Assembly (NCBI GenBank): GCA_013153865.1
Contig: JAADDR010000188.1
Coordinates: forward strand, 1-49,234
From: Chlorobiota bacterium
GTDB taxonomy: Bacteria > Bacteroidota > Bacteroidia > Bacteroidales > JAADGE01
Length of the DNA stretch: 49,234 nucleotides
Direction: 5' to 3'
The notes below the pieces were generated by a model. It was not told the origin of the DNA, searched no databases, and saw nothing but the letters and a program-made list of their open reading frames with translations. A program made the position numbers and the translations under genes. Below are positions 9,744 to 19,045 of this stretch, in pieces (the first letter of the stretch is position 1; the number at the start of each line of letters is the position of its first letter).

Positions 9744-10537
9744 CAATACAAAAAACCCTTATAATACTTACCGCAATAATAACGGCAAACTCTGTTAACG
9801 CCCAAAATACCGTATCCGCAAAACTATATTTCCCCCGGGAAATATCGGAAAAAGAACCCCTCGAAATAAAACTCGAAATACACAAACCCGAAAAACTCAC
9901 ATCATACGCAACATTCAAACAAAAAATACCCGAAGGATTCAACATCTCACCGGAAAACACCGCTGACGCAAAAATTACATTCGAAAACAACATTCTTACA
10001 CTTTCGTGGATAAGACTCCCCGACCGAAACACCGTAAACGCAAAATACAAAATAATAAACAACCGCGCAAAACCGGGAACATACAACCTCGGAGGCAACT
10101 TCTCATATATTACGAATAACAAAAAAGGCGAAATAAATATCAAAAACAAAACATTTACCCTAATACCCCGAAAAACAAACACACCGGAAAACAATAACAT
10201 AAAATGCATCAGAAAAAAAATACCGCAAAACAACAAAACACTTACAATAAAAATAAACATCAACGGATTAGAAAATATACCATGCATAATTACGGAAGAA
10301 ATCCCGCCGGGATACAAAATTAAAACCCACAACGAAGAACAAACAGCAACAAAAATCAACAACCGTATAATACAATTCTACTGCAACAAAACAAACAAAA
10401 ACCAACAAAACAAAATAATAACATACACTCTAATCCCCGAAAACAAAAACCTTAACACAACACCACTGATATACGGAAAACTATCCTTTATCAAAAAAAA
10501 CAAAATAATAAACATCCCCGTAACAGACAGTAAATAA
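9740..10537 (+). CDS. Exported beta-sandwich protein, DUF11-like
   Basis: The 265-residue protein has a signal peptide ending SVNAQ (about residues 1-22). Two related segments follow, each with a -PEGF- or -PPGY- strand motif (IPEGFNISPEN near residue 65; EIPPGYKIKT near 194) and several beta strands, resembling DUF11/conserved-repeat domains that occur in surface proteins. It lacks a T9SS sorting domain and a lipobox, so a periplasmic location is inferred. It overlaps the repeat-protein gene by 4 bp (ATGA), an arrangement typical of translational coupling. The coding strand is extremely rich in A and poor in T. No specific function is assigned. Confidence 0.7.
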   Translation: MTIQKTLIILTAIITANSVNAQNTVSAKLYFPREISEKEPLEIKLEIHKPEKLTSYATFKQKIPEGFNISPENTADAKITFENNILTLSWIRLPDRNTVNAKYKIINNRAKPGTYNLGGNFSYITNNKKGEINIKNKTFTLIPRKTNTPENNNIKCIRKKIPQNNKTLTIKININGLENIPCIITEEIPPGYKIKTHNEEQTATKINNRIIQFYCNKTNKNQQNKIITYTLIPENKNLNTTPLIYGKLSFIKKNKIINIPVTDSK

Positions 10538-10575
10538 ACACAACAAAAAATAAATGCAAACTTTTTTCACAATTC

Positions 10576-10607
10576 TTGCACAGAGTTAAAATTTTATTCT
10601 ATTTTTG
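10576..10607 (+). promoter_or_regulatory. Promoter of the tetR-efflux operon
   Basis: A Bacteroidota-type promoter: a TTG at 10576-10578 in place of the TTTG -33 box, 21 bases, then the -7 box TATTTTTG (TAnnTTTG) at 10600-10607. The expected transcription start falls a few bases downstream, inside the inverted repeat at 10611-10624. Confidence 0.65.
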
Positions 10608-10610
10608 CAA

Positions 10611-10624
10611 AGTGAATACTCACT
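10611..10624. promoter_or_regulatory. Candidate TetR operator
   Basis: A perfect inverted repeat AGTGA-N4-TCACT begins three bases after the -7 box, over the expected transcription start. It lies 22 bp before the ATG of the tetR gene. TetR-family repressors commonly bind short dyads overlapping their own promoter, so this is the natural autoregulatory site; binding itself is inferred. Confidence 0.55.
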
Positions 10625-10646
10625 AACATAACATTTGCAAAACAAA

Positions 10647-11231
10647 ATGAACCTTACCGCACGACAATTAGACATAATAGGAACGGCCGGTAAACTGCTG
10701 ACATCTTTCGGACTAAGCGGGCTGACAGTTAAAAACATAGCAAAAGAAATGCACTTTGCCGAAAGCACGCTGTACAGACACTTCCAAAGCAAAGAAGAAA
10801 TAATAGTCTCAATGCTGCAATATCTTGCCGACAGCATCGACTCAAGACTAAAACAAATAAAATACACGGAAAACCCCGAAAAAAGCCTGAAAATTCTATT
10901 CAAAAACCAACTTAACTTTTTCGCGGAAAACCCGCACTTCGTAGCATCAGTATTCTCAGACGGATTAATGGAAGAAACAGAAAACATTAACAACGCAATA
11001 TCAAAACTCATAAAAATAAAAACAAAATATTTAAGCCGGATAATAACGGAAGGACAACAAAAAAAAATATTTACCGATAAAATACCTGCTGAACTGCTGG
11101 TAAACATAATTATGGGATCTTTCAAACTCCAAATGCTGAAATGGAGAATGGACAATTTCGGCTTCGACATAAAAAAAGAAGGAAACGAAATGGTCAGATA
11201 CTTCCTCATACTTATCCGAAACAACAAATAA
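10647..11231 (+). CDS. TetR/AcrR-family transcriptional repressor
   Basis: A protein of 194 residues from the ATG at 10647; a TTG at 10635 is in frame but adds nothing family-like. The N-terminal helix-turn-helix is typical: ARQLDIIGTAGKLL, then GLSGLTVKNIAKEM, then AESTLYRHFQSKEEI, the usual last line of the TetR DNA-binding domain. The rest is a helical ligand domain. It is the first gene of an operon with tolC-, mfp- and RND-type genes (20 bp to the next), so it most likely represses the pump and is released by a pump substrate. The ligand is unknown. Confidence 0.93.
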   Translation: MNLTARQLDIIGTAGKLLTSFGLSGLTVKNIAKEMHFAESTLYRHFQSKEEIIVSMLQYLADSIDSRLKQIKYTENPEKSLKILFKNQLNFFAENPHFVASVFSDGLMEETENINNAISKLIKIKTKYLSRIITEGQQKKIFTDKIPAELLVNIIMGSFKLQMLKWRMDNFGFDIKKEGNEMVRYFLILIRNNK

Positions 11232-11251
11232 AAAACAAAAAAATATATATC

Positions 11252-12613
11252 ATGAACAAAATAAAATCAACTAAATTCAAAAAAATGTTAGTTAACACTC
11301 ACAAATTAAAATTCCTTACGGCATTAATCATAACCATGATTATATCCGTACAAAACTATGCACAAACATGGACTCTGCAACAATGCATAGACACGGCACA
11401 AACAAATAACAAAAACCTGCAAATAAGCAAAAACGAAATGCTGATAAGCTCCGAAAAAGAAAAAGAAGTAAAAGCAAACCTGCTGCCAAAAATAAAACTC
11501 GCGGCAGACTACAAATACTTCATAGACCTGCCATACCAACTAATGCCCGCATCGGCATTCGGAGGACCCGAAGGCATATACAATGCCGTGCAATTCGGAA
11601 CACCGCACAACATAAACGTAGGACTGCAAGCAGCATTACCCCTCTATAACCCGGAACTCTACGGAGGAATGAAAACGGCAAAAACAGCCGTAAAACTAAA
11701 CCAACTTAAATACAAAAAAACACAAGAAACAGTTTTTTTCGATATATCAAACTTATATTACAACGCACAAATACTGAAACACCAAATAACATTTATCGAC
11801 AGCAACCTCACAAACACAGAAAAACTGCTCAAAACAGTAGAACTGCTGTATAACCAAAAATTAGCAAAAAAAACAGACGTCGAAAAAATAAAACTGCAAA
11901 AAGCAACCCTTAACACACAACGCGAAACAGCAATGAATAACCTTACACAAATAATAAACCTGCTCAAACTTAACATGGGAATACCCGCAGAAACAAAATT
12001 AGACGTAGAAACAGAAATAAAATACAAAAACAACATCACATACGAACAAAAACAAAACATTGACATCCAAATCGCAGGAACACGAAAAGAACTCCTCGAA
12101 ACCGAACTCAAAACAATCAAAAACAGCAGACTGCCGTCAGTATCGGCATACGCAAACTACTCGCAAACAGGATTCGGATACGACGGAGAACCCGAAAGCT
12201 TCCTCGATTTCTACACAATGTCATTCGTAGGACTGCAAATAACCGCACCAATATTCAACGGAACAGTAACTAAAAGAAAAATAAGCCGAAAAAAAATAGA
12301 AATCGACAACAGCAAACTCCAAACGGAACTGCTCTCCGACCAAAACAATATACAAATCGAAAACGCCGTAAAACAACGAAACATAGCATCAAAAAACATT
12401 GCGGATACCGAAAACCAAATAAACCTTGCACAATCAATATACAACCAAACAATTCTGCAACAAAAACAAGGTGTCGCAAGCCTTACCGACGTATTAATGG
12501 CAGACGGAAAACTCAAAGAAGCCCAACAAGACAATATTGCAGCAATTATTAATTACCTTAAAGCAGACTTAGAACTGAAAAAATTAACGGGAAACATAAA
12601 TTTATCAAAGTAA
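11252..12613 (+). CDS. TolC-family outer-membrane efflux channel
   Basis: A protein of 453 residues from the ATG at 11252, 20 bp after tetR; the longer open frame would start inside tetR without a signal peptide. An N-terminal basic stretch and hydrophobic segment (FLTALIITMIISV) end in NYAQ, followed by TWTLQQCIDTAQTNNKNLQ, the usual opening of the OEP fold. Two long coiled-coil halves are visible (KLLKTVELLYNQKLAKKTDVE and, near the end, QSIYNQTILQQKQGVASLTDVL), the internal duplication of TolC proteins. It forms the outer-membrane duct of the tripartite pump with the next two genes. Confidence 0.93.
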   Translation: MNKIKSTKFKKMLVNTHKLKFLTALIITMIISVQNYAQTWTLQQCIDTAQTNNKNLQISKNEMLISSEKEKEVKANLLPKIKLAADYKYFIDLPYQLMPASAFGGPEGIYNAVQFGTPHNINVGLQAALPLYNPELYGGMKTAKTAVKLNQLKYKKTQETVFFDISNLYYNAQILKHQITFIDSNLTNTEKLLKTVELLYNQKLAKKTDVEKIKLQKATLNTQRETAMNNLTQIINLLKLNMGIPAETKLDVETEIKYKNNITYEQKQNIDIQIAGTRKELLETELKTIKNSRLPSVSAYANYSQTGFGYDGEPESFLDFYTMSFVGLQITAPIFNGTVTKRKISRKKIEIDNSKLQTELLSDQNNIQIENAVKQRNIASKNIADTENQINLAQSIYNQTILQQKQGVASLTDVLMADGKLKEAQQDNIAAIINYLKADLELKKLTGNINLSK

Positions 12614-12635
12614 ACAAATAATAAAACTAAATAAA

Positions 12636-13706
12636 ATGAATACAAAGAAAACGATATTATGGATTGTTACTCTGGCAGTAATATTAGCTGTTATGATTAT
12701 TCAACTGAAAAAAAACAGACAAGAAACACTTAACAAAGTCTATCACTACGACAAAAACGCTCCCGTCAGCATACATGCCGACACGCTGAAACTCAAATCA
12801 CTTAACGACAAAACAACATTTTCCGGAATATTTAATCCGAACAAAGAAACAAAAATAAGTGCCGATATCCCCGGAAAAGTAGAAGAAGTATTCGTAAAAG
12901 AAGGAGACTACGTAAAAAAAGGTACTCCGCTGCTGCAACAAGACAAATCTTCCCTGATGCTCGAACTGAAACAAGCCGAAGTCGCACTAAAAGAAATACA
13001 AGACGACGTAAACAGATACTCGGTATTGGCGGAAGCAGACGCAGTACAAGGCGTAAAACTCGAAAAAGCTCAACTCGGATTACAAGCAGCAAAAATTAAA
13101 CGCGAAATACTGCTCGACAAAATAAACAAAACAACCGTCAGAGCTCCCTTCTCGGGAATTATAACAACAAAATTTACCGAAAAAGGAGAATACGCAGCAC
13201 CGGGCAGACCGCTGTTTCAACTCGTTGACATAAACACGCTCAAATTTACCGTAAACGTATCCGAAAACGACCTCGTTTTATTCAAAAACAACAAAACATA
13301 TCCCGTTAAAGCAACAGTATATCCGCAAGACACACTATACGGAAAAGTAATATCAATAGGAAGCGAATCAAACAAAATGAGTCACGATTTCCCCGTACTG
13401 ATGAGCGTAAAAAACACTCCCGACCTGAAAGTAAAAGCCGGAATGTTCGGTAAAGCTCACATAAAAAGAGACAACGAAAACAACGAAAAATACATAATAA
13501 TAGAAGCATCATCACTCATAGGAAGCAATATTCACCCGCAAGTATATATAGTAAAAGACAATAAAGCTTGGTTACAAGACATAGTAATATCAAGCCGATT
13601 CAAAAACAATGTCGTCGTATCTAAAGGACTCAAAGAAGGAGACATAATAGTAACAACCGGCTTCATAAATTTATTTAACGGAGCTAATGTATCAATTAAG
13701 AAATAA
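12636..13706 (+). CDS. RND efflux periplasmic adaptor (membrane fusion protein)
   Basis: The 356-residue protein starts with a membrane anchor (WIVTLAVILAVMII). A split lipoyl/barrel-sandwich domain follows (SADIPGKVEEVFVKEGDYV near residues 70-88 and VRAPFSGIITTKF near 169-181), with a short alpha-hairpin between the halves, then beta-barrel and membrane-proximal domains ending in GDIIVTTGF. This is the HlyD/AcrA layout. It bridges the inner-membrane RND pump, encoded 5 bp downstream, and the TolC channel encoded 22 bp upstream. Confidence 0.94.
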   Translation: MNTKKTILWIVTLAVILAVMIIQLKKNRQETLNKVYHYDKNAPVSIHADTLKLKSLNDKTTFSGIFNPNKETKISADIPGKVEEVFVKEGDYVKKGTPLLQQDKSSLMLELKQAEVALKEIQDDVNRYSVLAEADAVQGVKLEKAQLGLQAAKIKREILLDKINKTTVRAPFSGIITTKFTEKGEYAAPGRPLFQLVDINTLKFTVNVSENDLVLFKNNKTYPVKATVYPQDTLYGKVISIGSESNKMSHDFPVLMSVKNTPDLKVKAGMFGKAHIKRDNENNEKYIIIEASSLIGSNIHPQVYIVKDNKAWLQDIVISSRFKNNVVVSKGLKEGDIIVTTGFINLFNGANVSIKK

Positions 13707-13711
13707 GAACT

Positions 13712-16700
13712 ATGAATATAACAGAAATATCAATTAAACGACCCTCACTGATTATCGTATTATTCGGAGTACTAATACTGCTCGGAGTAATCGGATTCAG
13801 CAACCTGAGCTACGAATTACTGCCGGACTTCAGCCAACCGGTTGTAGTAATAAAAACAATGTACCCGGGTGCAGAACCGCACGAAGTGGAAAATACGGTA
13901 TCAAGAAAAATAGAAGACGCATTATCCAATCTCGAAGGCATAGACTACATGGAAACATACTCTCTGCCCAACGCATCGGTTATTATCGTAAACCTGAAAT
14001 ACGGAACAGACTTGGATAATACAATGCAAAACGCACAAAGATATATAGACAACATAAAAAACGACTTGCCGGACGACATACTCAGCCCACAAATGAGTAA
14101 AGTATCACCTAACGACCTGCCGATTATGTCCATAAGCGCAACTTCAAACCTCCCGGCAACCGTCTTTTATCAAAAAATGAAAGACGATTTCCTCCCGCAA
14201 ATACAACAACTAAACGGAGTTGCCGAAATAACAATGCTCGGAGGCGAAGAAAGAGAAATTCTCGTTAAAGTCGACCAAAAAAAACTGAAACTATACAAAA
14301 TATCGCTGCTGCAAGTCGTAGAAGCAATCAAACAATCAGACATAGACATACCCTCCGGAGAAGTACAAACAAACAAAGAATACCACTCCGTAAGATTTAT
14401 CGGTAAATTTAAAAAAATAGACCAAATAATGAACGTGCAGGTAGCAATGCCGGCACCCGGAAACCCTATTTACCTCAAAGACGTAGCATCCGTTACCGAC
14501 GGGGTAAAAGAAATAACATCGGTAAGCCGCTACAACGGAGTAAACGGAATCGGTATTCTGCTCAAAAAACAAGGCGACGCCAACGCAGTTAACGTATCCC
14601 GGTTAGTCAGAAAAAAACTCAAAGAAATAGAAAAAGAATACGCTAAAGACGGTGTAAAATTTAAAATAGCCGACGACTCCACAACAAATACCGTTGCAGC
14701 CGTAAATTCCGTGGTTGACGACCTGATTATGGCAGTTATACTCGTATCGGTAGTAATGCTGCTGTTCCTCAGAAGCTACAGAAACTCTTTAATCGTTCTC
14801 GTGGCAATACCTACATCTCTTGTTACGGCATTCGCAATGATGTGGATGCTCGGATACACGCTTAACCTGATGACACTGCTCGCAATGTCGCTGATAATAG
14901 GTATTCTGGTTGACGACTCCATCGTTATACTCGAAAACATACAACGACACCTCGACATGGGAAAAGACAAACGAACGGCAGCATACGACGGACGTATGGA
15001 AATAGGTTTCTCCGCACTCTCCATTACCCTTGTCGACGTAGTGGTATTTGCTCCGATACTGTTCCTGCAAGTATTCGTTGCCGGAATGCTAAAACAATTC
15101 TCGGTTGTGGTAATTACATCTACTCTTACAAGTCTGCTCGTAGGATTTACACTCACACCCTGGCTGGCTTCAAGAATAGGAAAAAAAGAAGAACTGAAAC
15201 CCACAAATCCGCTGAACAGATTCTTACTCTGGTTCGAAAAACAACTTAACGCATTTATTGAATGGTACGGAAACCAACTTAAATGGGTACTCGAACACAA
15301 ACTCATCTTCGGAGGAATAGTTATCGTAATCATAATCCTAACGGCAGTTATAATGAAACAAGACATCATAGGCAAAGAAATGATGTCAACAGGCGACCAG
15401 GGAAAATTCAGTCTTAACTTGGAATTCGATAAAACAACAACAGTTCAACAAAACAATATCGTAAGTCAGGAAATAGAAAACTTCATACTGCAACAACCCG
15501 AAGTCTCAACACTGTTCAGCAACATAGCCGGACCGAGTACAAGTATCGGAAGTTTGGGTATCGGTTCTCCTTACATATCCGAATTTACAATACAACTAAA
15601 ACCTTTCGAAGACAGAAAAGTTACTACCATAGCATACATGAAAAGTCTTAAAAAAGAATTGCAAAAACGATTCCCCGGAATAAACTTTTCAATGTCCGTA
15701 CTCGGACTAATACCGAGATCTGCTCCTATTAAAATAACCCTGAGCGGAAGCGACCTCGATTTAGTTATGAAAACTTCCGAAAAATTACAAGACGCAATCG
15801 AGAAAATACCCGGAGCCGATAACGTTCAACTTTCGGTAGAAGAAGGTAACCCCGAATACAAAGTTATTCCCGACAAAGACAAAATGCAACGACTCGGACT
15901 TACAAGCGCATACGTCGGGCTTAACTTAAGAACGGCTTTTAAAGGCAACGACGACGCCGTTTTGGTTGAAGAAGGTACCGAATACCCCATAGAAGTACGT
16001 TTAGACAACTTCGACAGAAGAAATTACGACGACGTAAGAAACATTATCATAATTAACCCGGCTCATGCCCCGGTTAAAGTATCTCAATTTGCCGAAGTCG
16101 TTCAAGACAATTCGCCCTCAATGCTCGAAAGAATAAACAGACAACCCGCAGTTACTCTCACATCCGAAGCATTCGGACGACCCTCTGGAAGTTTGGCGGA
16201 CGATGTAATTAAATACCTCGAAGAAAACCCTTTACCAAAAGGCATTAAATTAATGTGGGAATCGGACGTTAAAACTCAAAACGAAAGCTTCGGGGCATTA
16301 GGCTCGGTAATGCTCATATCATTCATATTAATTTATCTGATAATGGTCGCTCTTTACGACAATTACATATATCCTTTCGTGGCATTATTCGGTATCCCCT
16401 CGGCAGTAATCGGCGCATTCCTTGCTCTTAACTTATCTCTTAACGATATAACTTTATTTGCTCTGCTCGGAATGATTATGCTGATGGGACTGGTTACAAA
16501 AAATGCAATCCTGATAGTCGACTTTACCAACCAGCTTAAAGCAAAAGGTCATACATACAAAGAAGCTCTTATACTGGCAGGAAAAGAACGTATGAGACCT
16601 ATTCTTATGACAACGCTCGCAATGGTTATAGGTATGTTGCCTATCGCTTTGGCTAAAGGTACGGCAAGCGAATGGAAAAACGGTTTGGCATGGGTTATAA

Positions 16701-16807
16701 TAGGAGGATTACTGTCTTCGTTAATGCTTACCGTTTACCTTGTTCCGGTTGTATATTATTTGGTAGATTCAATTAAAGAAAAAATAAACAATCGAAAAAA
16801 TAAATAA
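13712..16807 (+). CDS. RND-family efflux permease (HAE1/AcrB-like)
   Basis: At 1031 residues it has normal RND length. It opens with an N-terminal membrane helix after SIKRPSLIIVLFGVLILLG, has a porter domain, then TM blocks with GILVDDSIVILENIQRH (near residue 400, carrying the paired acids used for proton relay in drug-type RND pumps), a second porter half, and a C-terminal block with LLGMIMLMGLVTKNAILIVDF. The DD motif and absence of a heavy-metal signature favour the drug/hydrophobe class over the CusA class; the substrate is not readable. It is the last gene of the operon and is followed by a strong terminator. Confidence 0.95.
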   Translation: MNITEISIKRPSLIIVLFGVLILLGVIGFSNLSYELLPDFSQPVVVIKTMYPGAEPHEVENTVSRKIEDALSNLEGIDYMETYSLPNASVIIVNLKYGTDLDNTMQNAQRYIDNIKNDLPDDILSPQMSKVSPNDLPIMSISATSNLPATVFYQKMKDDFLPQIQQLNGVAEITMLGGEEREILVKVDQKKLKLYKISLLQVVEAIKQSDIDIPSGEVQTNKEYHSVRFIGKFKKIDQIMNVQVAMPAPGNPIYLKDVASVTDGVKEITSVSRYNGVNGIGILLKKQGDANAVNVSRLVRKKLKEIEKEYAKDGVKFKIADDSTTNTVAAVNSVVDDLIMAVILVSVVMLLFLRSYRNSLIVLVAIPTSLVTAFAMMWMLGYTLNLMTLLAMSLIIGILVDDSIVILENIQRHLDMGKDKRTAAYDGRMEIGFSALSITLVDVVVFAPILFLQVFVAGMLKQFSVVVITSTLTSLLVGFTLTPWLASRIGKKEELKPTNPLNRFLLWFEKQLNAFIEWYGNQLKWVLEHKLIFGGIVIVIIILTAVIMKQDIIGKEMMSTGDQGKFSLNLEFDKTTTVQQNNIVSQEIENFILQQPEVSTLFSNIAGPSTSIGSLGIGSPYISEFTIQLKPFEDRKVTTIAYMKSLKKELQKRFPGINFSMSVLGLIPRSAPIKITLSGSDLDLVMKTSEKLQDAIEKIPGADNVQLSVEEGNPEYKVIPDKDKMQRLGLTSAYVGLNLRTAFKGNDDAVLVEEGTEYPIEVRLDNFDRRNYDDVRNIIIINPAHAPVKVSQFAEVVQDNSPSMLERINRQPAVTLTSEAFGRPSGSLADDVIKYLEENPLPKGIKLMWESDVKTQNESFGALGSVMLISFILIYLIMVALYDNYIYPFVALFGIPSAVIGAFLALNLSLNDITLFALLGMIMLMGLVTKNAILIVDFTNQLKAKGHTYKEALILAGKERMRPILMTTLAMVIGMLPIALAKGTASEWKNGLAWVIIGGLLSSLMLTVYLVPVVYYLVDSIKEKINNRKNK

Positions 16808-16833
16808 TCAAGTTAACCTTTAATAACATTTTT

Positions 16834-16868
16834 AAGTCCCGGCTTTCATACCGGGACTTTCTTATTTT
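16834..16868 (+). terminator. Rho-independent terminator of the efflux operon
   Basis: A perfect 9-bp stem (AAGTCCCGG, 8-base loop, CCGGGACTT, 16834-16859) is followed by a T-rich tract. It lies 26 bp after the RND pump stop codon. Confidence 0.9.
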
Positions 16869-16941
16869 TATGCCAAAAAACAGGATACTTCAAAAAACAT
16901 TATCACTCTTATTCTTAAAACTTTAAATTTCCCGGAATACC

Positions 16942-17871
16942 CTAATAAGAATAATCTTTCGCTTTGCCCGATAACTTATAAAATGCATACATTATAAAAA
17001 TTAATACAAACACCGATATAAACAAAAACGGCAAAGACGAAGACTCAACGCCGAATTTATCGGCTTTATCGTAAACCTCGGTGCCGCCGGCAAAATAATA
17101 CAAACTTACCGCAAGAGCATTATTTACAAAATGAGCCGTAACGGGCATAAGTATATTACCCGACCAAACAAACAAATATCCGAACAATGCACCCAACAAA
17201 AAACGAGGCAAAAATCCGTAAAACTGAAAATGAACGGCACTGAATAAAACCGCCGTAATCAATACTGCGGCATGCACGCTCTTAGTCCAATCTCTCAACA
17301 ACTGCAACAAAATACCTCTGAAAAAAAGCTCCTCTCCTATTGCCGGCAATAAAGCTATAAGCAACAAATTAACAATATAACCGCCGAAAGTATTGACATT
17401 CAAAAATGCTTCGGTCATTTTTTCCGCCGACGACTCCATGGCTTTTATTTTTAACTCCAAAGACGACATACTCTCGGGCAAAGTCAGTTTTGCATTTATA
17501 AATCCCGACAAATTTATAAACGGTACGGAAAAAACAACCGCCGATGCGGCAAGCAAAAATAAAATAAAGCCGGAATCAAACCTTACTTTTAAATATTTCA
17601 ATACATTTTCCGAAAAAAGATAAGCGGCAACTATCGGCGGAATAACAAATATGCCGAAATGCTGAATAAACTGCATATACTTTATAAAAGGCATATTATC
17701 CGGATTATTGATATTTAAAGCATTACCGAAATCAGACAAATCAATACCGAATAAAGGAACGGAAATAATTATTCCTATAATCGAAAAAATCGAAATACTT
17801 GCAACAACCGTAAATAAAAAAAATATAATTTTAATACCCGGATGCGAATCTTTAAAAAAAGGCGTTCTCAT
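16942..17871 (-). CDS. CPBP-family intramembrane metalloprotease (CAAX/Abi type)
   Basis: A protein of 309 residues from the ATG at 17871; the TTG three bases upstream is not needed. It is a multi-helix membrane protein with the three CPBP signatures: GEELFFRG (EExxxR), then FSAVHFQFYGFLPRF (FxxxH followed by helix), then HFVNNA. Members are membrane-embedded glutamic/metalloproteases of the Rce1 type, some linked to bacteriocin immunity; the substrate here is unknown. The start overlaps the TGA of the upstream mscS gene by one base (TGATG), so the two are translationally coupled on the minus strand. Confidence 0.92.
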   Translation of the reverse strand: MRTPFFKDSHPGIKIIFFLFTVVASISIFSIIGIIISVPLFGIDLSDFGNALNINNPDNMPFIKYMQFIQHFGIFVIPPIVAAYLFSENVLKYLKVRFDSGFILFLLAASAVVFSVPFINLSGFINAKLTLPESMSSLELKIKAMESSAEKMTEAFLNVNTFGGYIVNLLLIALLPAIGEELFFRGILLQLLRDWTKSVHAAVLITAVLFSAVHFQFYGFLPRFLLGALFGYLFVWSGNILMPVTAHFVNNALAVSLYYFAGGTEVYDKADKFGVESSSLPFLFISVFVLIFIMYAFYKLSGKAKDYSY

Positions 17872-18935
17872 CAACTCTGTTTTATTTCCTGTGTAAAAAT
17901 AGTTTGCGTAGGAAAAGCAAATTCTAATCCCGACTCGTTAAAACGACTTAAAATCGACATATTCATTTCGTGCATTGCAGACCAAATATCCTCACCTTTT
18001 TTAATATAATAAATATAGCGTATATTTAACGAAAAATCACCGAAACTTTCAAATATCGCTACACAATTATCATCCGTATAAGAACTTTTGCCGTTAACAT
18101 CTTTTAAAATACCGACAGCTTTTAATATATCATCCGGACTTGTATCATAAGTTAACCCCAACAGCAAAGAAACCTTTCGACTCGGCTCCGAACTGATGTT
18201 CTCAATATAAGTTTCGGTAAAATTCTTATTCGGAATAGTAACGGTTCGCCCGGCTAAAGTTTTAAGTTTTGTCGTTCTTAAACCCATATCAAATACCGTC
18301 CCGTCATAACCGTCAATAAGAATCCTGTCGCCTATCTTAAACGGTTTATCAACAAAAACGGTAACTCCTCCGAACAAATTAGCAACGGAATCTTTGGCTG
18401 CCATGGCAAATGCCAAACCTCCCAAGCCCAAACCGGCAAGCAAAGCTCCGACATCGTAACCCGCATTATTAAGCGCTACTACAATTGCCAAAATCCAAAT
18501 TACCGCCTTCAAACTCTTACGTATAACCGGCAACAATTGATCATCCAAATTGCCCTTGGTCCTTTTTACCAACGGCGTTAAATAATCAACAATCAAAGAA
18601 TCCGTCAAACGAACTGCCAGCCACGAAACATCAAAAATAAAAGCAACATAAAATGCTTTATCCGTAAAACCCGAAACCTCTTCGGATAAATTCAAATAAC
18701 TCACGGCAAACCTTATACCCGCCAATACCAATGCCAAAATTACGGGTTCCTCAATCTGGTCAATAATAATATCATCAAGTTTAGACTTGGTCTTTGCGGT
18801 AAACTTTTTAACTATATTACCCGATATCCAATACAACACTTTGGCAAAAATAAATGTCCCGACAATTATCAACAAAGCAATACTCCAGTCTGCAACCGTA
18901 TTTCCGTAAAATGTCTTTTCAAAAAAATCTCCCAT
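17871..18935 (-). CDS. Small-conductance mechanosensitive channel, MscS family
   Basis: The 354-residue protein has N-terminal membrane helices and the Gly/Ala-rich pore helix (near LLAGLGLGGLAFAMAAKDSVANLF). The MscS beta-domain motif follows (PFKIGDRILI, then GTVFDMGLRTT and the IPNKNF loop), with a C-terminal alpha/beta domain. MscS channels open under membrane tension and release solutes after hypo-osmotic shock. It is the first gene of a two-gene minus-strand unit with the CPBP protease. A minus-strand -7-like box (TAGATTTG) lies about 24 bp upstream at 18959-18966. Confidence 0.94.
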   Translation of the reverse strand: MGDFFEKTFYGNTVADWSIALLIIVGTFIFAKVLYWISGNIVKKFTAKTKSKLDDIIIDQIEEPVILALVLAGIRFAVSYLNLSEEVSGFTDKAFYVAFIFDVSWLAVRLTDSLIVDYLTPLVKRTKGNLDDQLLPVIRKSLKAVIWILAIVVALNNAGYDVGALLAGLGLGGLAFAMAAKDSVANLFGGVTVFVDKPFKIGDRILIDGYDGTVFDMGLRTTKLKTLAGRTVTIPNKNFTETYIENISSEPSRKVSLLLGLTYDTSPDDILKAVGILKDVNGKSSYTDDNCVAIFESFGDFSLNIRYIYYIKKGEDIWSAMHEMNMSILSRFNESGLEFAFPTQTIFTQEIKQS

Positions 18936-18958
18936 AACTTTTAACTTTATTTTTTTTG

Positions 18959-18966
18959 CAAATCTA
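18959..18966 (-). promoter_or_regulatory. Possible -7 box for mscS
   Basis: TAGATTTG on the minus strand fits TAnnTTTG and sits 24-31 bases before the mscS ATG. No well-placed -33 TTTG was found, so this is tentative. Confidence 0.35.
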
Positions 18967-19045
18967 TAATCTATTAAACAAAATTTATAAAAAAAACCGA
19001 AAAACTTATTACTTTTATCCTTTGAAATCTAAAAATAACTTAAAA

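Noticed and set aside
14776-15375. 199-residue minus-strand frame opposite the RND permease
   Set aside because: Shadow of a certain gene; the product is Ser/Thr/Ile-rich without a recognisable motif.
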